Source: Candidatus Eiseniibacteriota bacterium (GTDB taxonomy: Bacteria > Eisenbacteria > RBG-16-71-46 > CAIMUX01 > WJJG01). Taken from it: a stretch of 6,909 nt of DNA. Every line of letters begins with the position of its first letter. Position 1 is the stretch's first letter. The notes under the pieces were generated by a model. The model searched no databases. It was not told where the DNA came from and saw nothing but the letters and a program-made list of their open reading frames with translations. Where the stretch lies: contig VGIY01000138.1 of NCBI GenBank assembly GCA_016867695.1, forward strand, positions 1 to 6,909, in the 5' to 3' direction. The position numbers were made by a program, and so were the translations under genes. This document shows positions 1 to 5,145 of the stretch, piece by piece.

Positions 1-22
1 GGGGGGGGGGGGGGCGGGGGGG
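1..22. repeat. Poly-G tract at window edge
   Basis: The window opens with 14 consecutive G, one C, and 7 more G. Such a run at the very start of a sequence is often a contig-end or sequencing artefact, although it merges directly into the inverted repeat that follows, so part of it may be real. No gene signal is seen in it. Confidence 0.7.
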
Positions 23-112
23 TCGATGAAGGGCCCGGCGCTCAGACAGTCCTCGCTCGCGCGCGGGCGCGCTCGCTGCGGGAACTCGCGGCGGGCCCTT
101 CATCGACCCCCC
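17..112. repeat. Long perfect inverted repeat, 21-bp arms
   Basis: Bases 17-37 are the exact reverse complement of bases 92-112 (arm core GGTCGATGAAGGGCCC). The 54-base interior is GC-rich and contains a smaller palindrome, GCGCGC-GG-GCGCGC, at 59-72. The element lies downstream of the GGDEF gene, which ends at 151 on the minus strand. It could fold in the 3' end of that transcript, but no T-run follows on the minus strand (only C), so it is not a canonical intrinsic terminator. It could be an extragenic palindromic repeat of the genome that broke the assembly, or a fold-back assembly artefact. Nothing else is recognised in 1-150. Confidence 0.75.
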
Positions 113-150
113 GGCACCCTCGGCGGTCCCGCGACTTCCAAGCGCCGGAG

Positions 151-1554
151 CTACGGCGGGCCGCCCGCCTCTTCCCAGCGGAAGCGGACGCGGTTCTTGC
201 CCGCCGCCTTGGCCTCCAGGAGCATGCGGTTGGCCTCCTGCCAGAGCGCGTCGCGGTCGCGGCCGTGCAGCGGGAAGAGGGCCCCGCCGATCGAGACCGT
301 GGCGGCGAGCGAGGCGCTGCCGCCGCCGAGCGTCGGGATCCCGATCGGCGCCTCGGCGACGGCGCCGCGCAGGCGCTCGCCGATCAGGTTCGCCTCGGCT
401 GCGGCGAGGTCCGAGCCGAGGAGGATGGCGAACTCCTCTCCCCCGTAGCGCGCCAGGATGTCGGTCGAGCGCAGGGCGCCGGAGAGGCGCTCGGCGACCG
501 TGCGCAGGGCCGTGTCGCCGGCGTCGTAGCCGTAGCGGGAGTTGACCTGGCGGAAGTCGTCGATGTCGGCGATCAGGAGGGCGAAGCGCTGGTTGTGCCG
601 CAGGGCGTCGGCCAGCGCGCGAGTGAGCTGGTCCTCGAAGTGGGCGCGGTTGTAGACGCCGGTCAGGAAGTCGCGGGCCACGACCTCCTGCAGCCCCAGG
701 CTGTGGTCGAGCATGCGCCGGAAGTGGGGGACGAGAAGGCGGAGGCGGGCGAGGCGCCCCTCGTGGAAGCGGAAGGGCTGCGACGAGACGGCGGCCAGGA
801 CCAGACGGCCGTTGGGGCAGCTCGGCTGCAGCGGCACGAGCAGCGCGCTGCCGCTCGGCGCCGGACGCCGCGAGGCCTCGATGCGGGAGAAGTCTGACAG
901 GTGCAGGCATGCGCCCTGGAGCGGCGCCGCCCTCCGCGCCCAGTGGCTCCACGGCGCGGGCAGGATGGTCGGCAGCGCCTCGGCGCTCTCCGGGGCGGGC
1001 GGCTCGAGCGAGTCGCCGAGCACGCTCGCGCGCGGCCCCCTGGCGATCCCGGGCGGCAGCGGGAGCCCCTCGCTGAAGCCGAGCGCCGTCGGGCACTCGA
1101 GCAGCTCGCGAACGAGGTCGAGCGCCGTCAGGAGCACGCCGCGCAGGTCCGCCGCCTCGGCGACCGAGGCGAGCCCGCGGCCGCTCATCGCCCGGACCAG
1201 CGTCCAGAGCGCCTCGGGCGCGAACCCCGCCGGGGGGCCGGAGAGGGGGTCGAGGGAGGGCTCGAGCACGCCGGGCTCCGGCCCGTCGAGCGCGGGGAGG
1301 CGAAAGATCCGGCCGCGCAGCGTGTCGGCGGCGGCGAGCGGCGCGGCCGGGTCGCGGGGATCCCCCTCGTGCGGCTCGAGGCGGCCGCTGCGCAGCAGGT
1401 GGCGGACGAAGTCGTGGGCCCCCTGGGCGAGGAGCGCGGCGTCGTCCCGCTCGAGGAGCAGGCGCACGCGGTCGCCCTCGGAGGGCTCGAAGTAGCCCCC
1501 CTCGAGGAGCTTCGCCAGAAGCCCCGAATAGGTCGTGCGCACAGGCTGTTCCAT
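151..1554 (-). CDS. Diguanylate cyclase (GGDEF domain) with degenerate GAF-like N-terminal region
   Basis: The product (467 aa from the chosen start) should condense two GTP into c-di-GMP in the cytosol. The C-terminal GGDEF domain begins at DFLTGVYNRAHF (residues 295-306). It has ADIDDF (metal-binding Asp region, 329-334), the intact catalytic GGEEF (371-375) and the product-inhibition I-site RSTD (362-365), five residues before GGEEF as in PleD. It ends with SIGGALFP and EAKAAGKNRVRF. Residues about 115-290 resemble a poorly conserved GAF sensor plus a helical linker. Residues 1-110 are not recognised. No membrane segment is visible, so it is probably soluble. The frame stays open to 1869, but I chose the ATG at 1554. 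The upstream part is low-complexity, contains a tandem repeat whose period is not a multiple of three, and overlaps a good promoter at 1627-1635. A GGAG lies just before this ATG, rather close. The gene is transcribed divergently from the EIIA gene. The ligand of the N-terminal part is unknown. Confidence 0.93.
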   Translation of the reverse strand: MEQPVRTTYSGLLAKLLEGGYFEPSEGDRVRLLLERDDAALLAQGAHDFVRHLLRSGRLEPHEGDPRDPAAPLAAADTLRGRIFRLPALDGPEPGVLEPSLDPLSGPPAGFAPEALWTLVRAMSGRGLASVAEAADLRGVLLTALDLVRELLECPTALGFSEGLPLPPGIARGPRASVLGDSLEPPAPESAEALPTILPAPWSHWARRAAPLQGACLHLSDFSRIEASRRPAPSGSALLVPLQPSCPNGRLVLAAVSSQPFRFHEGRLARLRLLVPHFRRMLDHSLGLQEVVARDFLTGVYNRAHFEDQLTRALADALRHNQRFALLIADIDDFRQVNSRYGYDAGDTALRTVAERLSGALRSTDILARYGGEEFAILLGSDLAAAEANLIGERLRGAVAEAPIGIPTLGGGSASLAATVSIGGALFPLHGRDRDALWQEANRMLLEAKAAGKNRVRFRWEEAGGPP

Positions 1555-1626
1555 GCTCCGCTCGAACACCGGAGGGTCCCGTCGGGCATGCGCACAGTCC
1601 CTGTGCTCCCACTCGTCCAGAGAGCC

Positions 1627-1635
1627 ATCATACCA
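1627..1635 (-). promoter_or_regulatory. Extended -10 promoter for the GGDEF gene
   Basis: On the minus strand this reads TGGTATGAT, a match to the extended -10 form TGnTATAAT with one mismatch in the hexamer. It sits in the only AT-rich patch of a very GC-rich spacer. No good -35 is seen 16-18 bases upstream, as is typical for extended -10 promoters. The predicted start site is near 1620, giving a leader of about 65 bases to the ATG at 1554. Confidence 0.5.
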
Positions 1636-1640
1636 CATCG

Positions 1641-1667
1641 GGGGGGGCGCCGGACGGCGGCCCCCCC
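1641..1667. repeat. G7/C7 hairpin in divergent intergenic region
   Basis: Seven G (1641-1647) can pair with seven C (1661-1667), and the inside CGCC (1648-1651) with GGCG (1656-1659), leaving one bulged base. It lies immediately upstream of the minus-strand promoter at 1627-1635, in the position of its -35 region. No T-run follows on either strand, so it is not an intrinsic terminator. It might be a protein-binding palindrome or simply GC-rich sequence. Confidence 0.5.
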
Positions 1668-1674
1668 GGGGAGA

Positions 1675-1738
1675 GCCTTGCGCCAAAGGGACCGCCTTGC
1701 GCGAAAGGGACCGCCTTGCGCCGGGACCGCCTTGCGCC
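1675..1738. repeat. Four-copy short tandem repeat (GCCTTGCGCC core)
   Basis: The core GCCTTGCGC(C/G) starts at 1675, 1694, 1713 and 1729. The first two units are 19 bases (GCCTTGCGCCAAAGGGACC, differing at one base), the third is 16 bases having lost AAA, and the last is a bare core. The array ends directly at the -35 hexamer of the rightward promoter. Periods of 19, 19 and 16 are not multiples of three, which argues against this being coding. It may be a set of regulator binding sites or a minisatellite. Confidence 0.8.
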
Positions 1739-1767
1739 TTGACCCGGGCGTGCCGTCCGCCTAGACT
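1739..1767 (+). promoter_or_regulatory. Sigma70-like promoter for the EIIA gene cluster
   Basis: TTGACC (1739-1744, five of six to consensus) and TAGACT (1762-1767, four of six) are separated by an ideal 17 bases. Transcription would start near 1774, leaving a leader of about 60 bases before the EIIA start codon at 1835. The tandem repeat array abuts the -35. Confidence 0.55.
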
Positions 1768-1781
1768 CCCCCGGCCGCCAG

Positions 1782-1813
1782 AGCGCGTCGGGCAAAGCCG
1801 ATGCGCGCTTTTT
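1782..1813 (+). terminator. Terminator-like hairpin with T-run in the EIIA leader (possible attenuator)
   Basis: AGCGCG (1782-1787) pairs with CGCGCT (1804-1809) and TCGG (1788-1791) with CCGA (1798-1801), with a two-base bulge (1802-1803) and a six-base loop GCAAAG. A run of five T (1809-1813) follows immediately. There is no plus-strand gene upstream for it to terminate, and it lies between the candidate promoter and the EIIA start, so it would act on the leader transcript. This is a structural prediction by eye. Confidence 0.45.
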
Positions 1814-1815
1814 GT

Positions 1816-1827
1816 CCGGCGCGCCGG
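1816..1827. promoter_or_regulatory. 12-base perfect palindrome touching the EIIA ribosome binding site
   Basis: CCGGCGCGCCGG is fully self-complementary. Its last two bases overlap the Shine-Dalgarno GGGAG (1826-1830), which is four bases from the ATG at 1835. It could be an operator, or it could form a leader structure. Its GCGCGC centre could also pair with GCGCGC at 1803-1808, competing with the terminator-like hairpin. Confidence 0.4.
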
Positions 1828-1834
1828 GAGTCCG

Positions 1835-2308
1835 ATGACGCTCACCGATCTGCTCACAGCCGACTGCATCCAGCTGGACGCGCCGGCGCTTCACAAGGAG
1901 GAGCTGATCGGCGTCCTGGTGGACTGCTTCGCCAGGGCCGGGTCGGCGCGGGCGAGCGCCCCGGTCGTGCGGGCCCTGCTCGATCGCGAGGCGGTCATGA
2001 GCACCGGGATCGGCGGGGGGATCGCGCTGCCCCACGCCCAGTCGCCCGCCGTCGAGGGGCTGACGGTCGCCTTCGCCCGCCCGAAGGAGCCGATCGAGTT
2101 CGCCGCCCTGGACGGCAATCCGGTGAGTCTCGTCTTCCTGGTCGTGGGCTCGGGGGACCGCACCGGGCTCATGCGGGTGCTCACGCACATCTCGAGGATC
2201 CTCCACAGCGGGGAGCTCAAGAAGAAGCTCCTAAAGGCCCGCTCCCCGGAGGAGGTGTTGCGCGCCATTCGCGGCGAGGAGGGGAGGCTCAAGCTTGAAA
2301 CCACATGA
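1835..2308 (+). CDS. PTS EIIA domain protein (fructose/PtsN-type), stand-alone
   Basis: This is a 157-residue, single-domain EIIA of the fructose/mannitol/PtsN class. It is cytosolic and accepts phosphate from HPr or NPr on a histidine. The signature STGIGGGIALPHA (56-68) contains the phospho-acceptor His67. A second conserved-type His is at 118 (LTHIS), and the length equals that of E. coli PtsN. The ATG at 1835 is supported by GGGAG four bases upstream and by family length; the reading frame extends further upstream without conserved sequence. No EIIB or EIIC is nearby, so a regulatory role (nitrogen PTS-like) is more likely than sugar transport, but this is inference. The stop overlaps an ATG (ATGA at 2305-2308) of another frame that looks non-coding. 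It is the first gene of the proposed EIIA-vanZ-aspS cluster, behind the promoter at 1739-1767. Confidence 0.92.
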   Translation: MTLTDLLTADCIQLDAPALHKEELIGVLVDCFARAGSARASAPVVRALLDREAVMSTGIGGGIALPHAQSPAVEGLTVAFARPKEPIEFAALDGNPVSLVFLVVGSGDRTGLMRVLTHISRILHSGELKKKLLKARSPEEVLRAIRGEEGRLKLETT

Positions 2309-2371
2309 GCTTCCGGCCGGAACCGAATGTCCGGACAAGGGTTGAGGTCGTGAACGACACCGGGGGGCGGT

Positions 2372-2839
2372 TTGCCGGGGATTCGCTGGAGATCGGGGGC
2401 CTGGCCCTGGTGGGCAGTATTGGGCGCCTATCTGGCGCTGATCTTCTTCCTGTCGACCAGGCCCCATCTGCAGGCCCCGGTCCGCTTCCCCTTCTGGGAC
2501 AAGGGCGCGCACTTCATCGAGTACGGGCTGCTGGGATTCATCACGCTGGGAGCGCTGCGGCGCTCGCGCCCGGAGTGGCGGGCGCTCGGCTGGCCCCGGC
2601 TCCTGCTGCTCTGGGCCGGCGGGCTGTGCGTGGCGCTGTTCGACGAGTGGCTGCAGGGAAGGATTCCGGGGCGCGAGTCCTCGGCGGCCGATCTGGCCGC
2701 CGACGGGCTGGGCTTCCTGGCCGGGCTCTGGCTCGAGCGACGGCTGTCGACGAGGCGGGCCGGCAGGGGGCCGTTCGGGCCGGTGAGGAGCGCGCGGGGC
2801 GAGCGGCGAGGGGCGGGAGATGAGCGACGACCATCTTGA
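2372..2839 (+). CDS. VanZ-family membrane protein
   Basis: A small integral membrane protein of 155 aa. It has the VanZ family signatures: LSTRP (27-31) after the first membrane helix (about 12-28), DKGAHFIEYGLLG (43-55), a third helix (about 74-90), then DEWLQGRIPGRESSAADLAADGLG (91-114) and a last helix running to about 121. The C-terminal 30 residues are basic and poorly structured. VanZ proteins are named for teicoplanin resistance, but most chromosomal members have unknown roles, so resistance should not be assumed. The start is uncertain. The frame has a stop at 2351-2353 and the first usable codon is a TTG at 2372 with a G-rich stretch too close to be an ideal ribosome site; a TTG at 2420 is an alternative. 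The gene follows EIIA by 63 bases and its last 20 bases overlap aspS, which suggests co-translation. Confidence 0.85.
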   Translation: MPGIRWRSGAWPWWAVLGAYLALIFFLSTRPHLQAPVRFPFWDKGAHFIEYGLLGFITLGALRRSRPEWRALGWPRLLLLWAGGLCVALFDEWLQGRIPGRESSAADLAADGLGFLAGLWLERRLSTRRAGRGPFGPVRSARGERRGAGDERRPS

Positions 2840-4697
2840 TCCGGGTGTCGTGGGGCCGGCGGGCGGGGCGACGGGGCTGCGCACGCACACGTGCGGCGAG
2901 CTGCGGCGCGGCGACGCGGGCCGGGAGGTGCGCCTGGCGGGGTGGGTCAACCGGGTGCGCGACCACGGCGGCGTCTTCTTCGTCGACCTGCGCGACCGCT
3001 ACGGAATCACGCAGGTCGTCACCCGCCCGGGCGAAGCCTCGGCCGAGCTGCTCGGGACGCTCCAGGAGCTGCGCCCCGAGTTCGTCGTCGCCGTCTCGGG
3101 CAGCGTCGCCGCGCGGCCCGAGGGCATGGTCAACACCGAGCGGGCGACCGGCGAGATCGAGGTCGTCGCCCGCGAAGCCGAGATCCTCGCGCCCTCGGCG
3201 GTTCCCCCCTTCGTCATCGAGGACGAGACGACCGCGGGGGAGGACCTGCGCCTCGAGTACCGCTATCTCGACCTGCGCCGCCCGGCGCTCCAGCGCGTGC
3301 TGGAGCTGCGCCACCGGGCCGCCCAGGCGGTGCGCCGCCACCTCGACGGACTCGGCTTCCTCGAGATCGAAACCCCCATGCTGGTCAAGCCGACGCCGGA
3401 AGGGGCCCGCGATTACCTCGTGCCGAGCCGCGAGCACCCGGGCCGCTTCTACGCCCTGCCCCAGAGCCCGCAGCTCTACAAGCAGATCCTCATGGTCGCC
3501 GGAATGGACCGCTACTTCCAGATCGCCCGCTGCCTGCGCGACGAGGACCTGCGCGCCGACCGCCAGCCGGAGCACACGCAGATCGACCTGGAGATGAGCT
3601 TCGCCGGCGAGGAAGACATCTACGCCGTCGTCGAGGGGCTGATGGCCGAGGTCTTCTCCCGCGTGCTGGGCGTGGGGCCGGCGCTGCCCTTCCCGCGCAT
3701 CGACTACGACGAGTGCATGGATCGCTACGGCTCCGACAAGCCCGACCTGCGCATCGACGCCGAGATCGCCGACGTGACCGAGTCGGTCGCGGGCAGCGGC
3801 TTCCGCCTCTTCGCCGAGGCGCAGGCCCAGGGGCGCCGGGTGAAAGCGCTGGTCGTGCCCGGCGGCGGATCGCTCTCCAGGCGCGAGGCGGACGCCCTGG
3901 AGGAGGAGGTGAAGCTGGGCGGCGCCCAGGGGCTCGTGCGCCTGAAGGTCGCCGGCTGCGGGCTGGAGGGGGGCGCGGCCAAGTTCCTGGGGGCCGAGGA
4001 GCAGCGCGCGCTGCTGCAGAGCCTGAAGACGGAGCCGGGCGACCTGATCGGGCTCGTGGTCGACGAGCGCATGCGCGCCAATCGCGCGCTCGGCCGCCTG
4101 CGGGCGCTGCTGGCCGGCCGGGCGGCGGCCGCCGAGCGGGCCGCGGGCGCCCCGCCGCGGCACGCCTTCCTCTGGGTTCGCCACTTCCCGCTCTTCGAGG
4201 TCGACGAGGCGAGCGGCCGGATCGCTCCCGCCCACCACATGTTCACGATGCCGCTGGCCCAGGACCTCGATCTGCTAGAGAGCGAGCCGCTGCGCGTGCG
4301 TGCCCAGCTCTACGACCTGGTCATGAACGGCGTCGAGCTGGGCAGCGGCAGCATCCGTATCCATCGCCGCGACATCCAGGCCCGGGTGATGAAGGTCATC
4401 GGGCTCGACGAGGGGGAAGCGGAGCGGCGGTTCGGCTTCCTGCTCAAGGCCTTCCAGTTCGGCGCCCCCCCCCACGGCGGCATGGGGCTCGGCTTCGACC
4501 GGCTGATCATGCTCATGGCGGGCAGCGGCTCCATCCGCGACACGATCGCCTTTCCGAAGACGACGAGCGCCCTCTCGCTGATGGACGGCGCGCCGGCGGA
4601 GGCCGACGCGGCCGACCTGCGCGATCTGCACATCCGCGTCGAGGGCGGCGGGGCGGGATCCCCGGCGCCGGCGGGCCGGGACCGGGTTTCGTCTTGA
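2820..4697 (+). CDS. aspS: Aspartyl-tRNA synthetase, bacterial type, predicted non-discriminating
   Basis: A class II synthetase of 625 aa that attaches Asp to tRNA in the cytosol. In order: an N-terminal OB-fold (about 20-120; GWVNRVRDHGGVFF), the catalytic core with motif 2 FQIARCLRDEDLRAD (233-247), the GAD insertion typical of bacteria (about 300-430), AHHMFTMP (471-478), and motif 3 GMGLGFDRL (554-562) with Arg561. The length is slightly above the usual 590 or so, because of an 18-residue N-terminal extension and a short tail. His49 (in RDHGG, where discriminating enzymes such as E. coli have Leu) and Gly102 match the pair associated with non-discriminating AspRS, which also charges tRNA-Asn for amidation by GatCAB. 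The ATG at 2820 has GAGGGG six bases upstream; a GTG at 2850 is a weaker alternative. A run of nine C (4465-4473) lies just before motif 3. A terminator follows the gene. Confidence 0.98.
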   Translation: MSDDHLDPGVVGPAGGATGLRTHTCGELRRGDAGREVRLAGWVNRVRDHGGVFFVDLRDRYGITQVVTRPGEASAELLGTLQELRPEFVVAVSGSVAARPEGMVNTERATGEIEVVAREAEILAPSAVPPFVIEDETTAGEDLRLEYRYLDLRRPALQRVLELRHRAAQAVRRHLDGLGFLEIETPMLVKPTPEGARDYLVPSREHPGRFYALPQSPQLYKQILMVAGMDRYFQIARCLRDEDLRADRQPEHTQIDLEMSFAGEEDIYAVVEGLMAEVFSRVLGVGPALPFPRIDYDECMDRYGSDKPDLRIDAEIADVTESVAGSGFRLFAEAQAQGRRVKALVVPGGGSLSRREADALEEEVKLGGAQGLVRLKVAGCGLEGGAAKFLGAEEQRALLQSLKTEPGDLIGLVVDERMRANRALGRLRALLAGRAAAAERAAGAPPRHAFLWVRHFPLFEVDEASGRIAPAHHMFTMPLAQDLDLLESEPLRVRAQLYDLVMNGVELGSGSIRIHRRDIQARVMKVIGLDEGEAERRFGFLLKAFQFGAPPHGGMGLGFDRLIMLMAGSGSIRDTIAFPKTTSALSLMDGAPAEADAADLRDLHIRVEGGGAGSPAPAGRDRVSS

Positions 4698-4699
4698 CA
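4694..4699 (+). promoter_or_regulatory. Perfect -35 hexamer overlapping the aspS stop codon
   Basis: TTGACA occurs here, sharing its TGA with the aspS stop codon. At 17-18 bases spacing only poor -10 candidates are found (AACCAT at 4718-4723, three of six). It could serve the lipoprotein genes with an activator, or be chance. It also lies upstream of the predicted terminator, so transcripts from it would have to pass that hairpin. Confidence 0.25.
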
Positions 4700-4705
4700 G
4701 CGGCG

Positions 4706-4745
4706 CGGACGGTCCCGAACCATCGAGCGGGTCCGTTCGTGTTTT
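4706..4745 (+). terminator. Probable intrinsic terminator after aspS
   Basis: Bases 4706-4717 pair with 4728-4739 over 12 positions with one T-T mismatch (4713/4732) and one G-U pair, closing a 10-base loop. The core is ACGG/CCGT plus CCCG/CGGG. The stem is followed by TGTTTT (4740-4745). It would separate the EIIA-vanZ-aspS unit from the lipoprotein-phoH unit. Prediction by eye; the mismatch and interrupted T-run lower confidence. Confidence 0.5.
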
Positions 4746-4748
4746 CAC

Positions 4749-4770
4749 CCCCGGGGCCTGCGGCCCGGGG
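4749..4770 (+). repeat. GC-rich hairpin upstream of the first lipoprotein
   Basis: CCCC (4749-4752) and GGGCC (4754-4758) pair with GGCCC (4762-4766) and GGGG (4767-4770), with one bulged G and a three-base loop TGC. It sits right before the Shine-Dalgarno (GGGAGGG, 4772-4778) of the next gene and has no T-run after it. It may stabilise or modulate the 5' end of the lipoprotein mRNA. Confidence 0.45.
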
Positions 4771-4786
4771 CGGGAGGGATGCGGAT

Positions 4787-5065
4787 ATGCGCAGCCAAGC
4801 GGTTATCGGACTCGCCGCCCTGCTCGCCGTGGCCGCCCTCGCCTGCTGCGGCTGCGGCAGCCGGCGGGCCTGTCGGGTGATTCCCCTGCAGATCGAGCTG
4901 GTCGAGCAACGCCGGGAGGCCGCCATAGGCCAGCTGGAGGCGGGGGCGCTCCAGGTGGACCGCCTGACGACATCGATCGCCCAGGCGCGGGAGCGGTTGG
5001 CCGAGCTCGAGCGGGAGAAGGCGCTGCTCGACAGCCTCGGCCTCGTCGGGGCCGGGCAGCCCTGA
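4787..5065 (+). CDS. Small predicted lipoprotein with coiled coil
   Basis: A 92-residue protein I do not recognise as a named family. Residues 5-19 form a hydrophobic signal-peptide core, followed by a Cys cluster at 20, 21 and 23 and another Cys at 29. The lipobox is imperfect (ALAC at 17-20 or LACC at 18-21), so the exact lipidated Cys is uncertain. Residues about 35-82 are heptad-like and rich in Glu, Arg and Leu, typical of a coiled coil (ELVEQRREAAIGQLEAG; ARERLAELEREKALLDSLG). The ATG at 4787 has GGAGG nine bases upstream. The same frame is open far upstream through aspS, but only as a shadow. The next gene, 80 bases downstream, also encodes a lipoprotein with a coiled coil, and both share a DSLG motif. 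They may be partners at the cell envelope, which is inference. Confidence 0.75.
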   Translation: MRSQAVIGLAALLAVAALACCGCGSRRACRVIPLQIELVEQRREAAIGQLEAGALQVDRLTTSIAQARERLAELEREKALLDSLGLVGAGQP

Positions 5066-5109
5066 CCGGCCGTCCCGCGATCGGCCGCCCGCGGCCCCGG
5101 CTGCCCGGC
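5051..5109 (+). repeat. 11-bp inverted repeat spanning the stop codon and spacer
   Basis: GCCGGGCAGCC (5051-5061) is the exact reverse complement of GGCTGCCCGGC (5099-5109). Inside it, CGGCCG (5067-5072) can pair with CGGCCG (5082-5087). The outer arm begins within the last codons of the small lipoprotein. No T-run follows, so it is not an obvious intrinsic terminator. It could protect mRNA ends or set differing expression of the two lipoproteins. Confidence 0.5.
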
Positions 5110-5145
5110 GGCGCGGGAGCAGGAGGAGAGGAAGGGAGACGCGCC

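Noticed and set aside
26..448. Plus-strand frame at the left end
   Set aside because: It starts inside the inverted repeat and runs antisense to the GGDEF domain; no motif is seen.
1675..1738. CRISPR-like array
   Set aside because: The repeat units are directly adjacent and only 16-19 bases, with no unique spacers and no cas genes.
1555..1869. N-terminal extension of the GGDEF frame up to 1869
   Set aside because: It would overlap the start of the divergent EIIA gene, the promoters and a non-triplet tandem repeat. The translation is Arg/Gly/Pro-rich and unlike a domain.
2305..2823. 172-codon frame starting at the ATGA overlap with the EIIA gene
   Set aside because: It overlaps VanZ in another frame and lacks membrane helices or recognisable motifs, while the VanZ frame has clear signatures. 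The start ambiguity is reported as a finding.
2541..4238. Long minus-strand open frame opposite vanZ and aspS
   Set aside because: It is antisense to clearly conserved coding sequence, its composition is that of a shadow frame and no family motif is seen.
2891..5065. Very long open frame (over 700 codons) across aspS into the small lipoprotein
   Set aside because: Within aspS its translation is Arg/Ala/Gly/Pro-rich and low-complexity, a high-GC shadow of the aspS frame. Only the last 92 codons, with their own ribosome site and signal peptide, look real.
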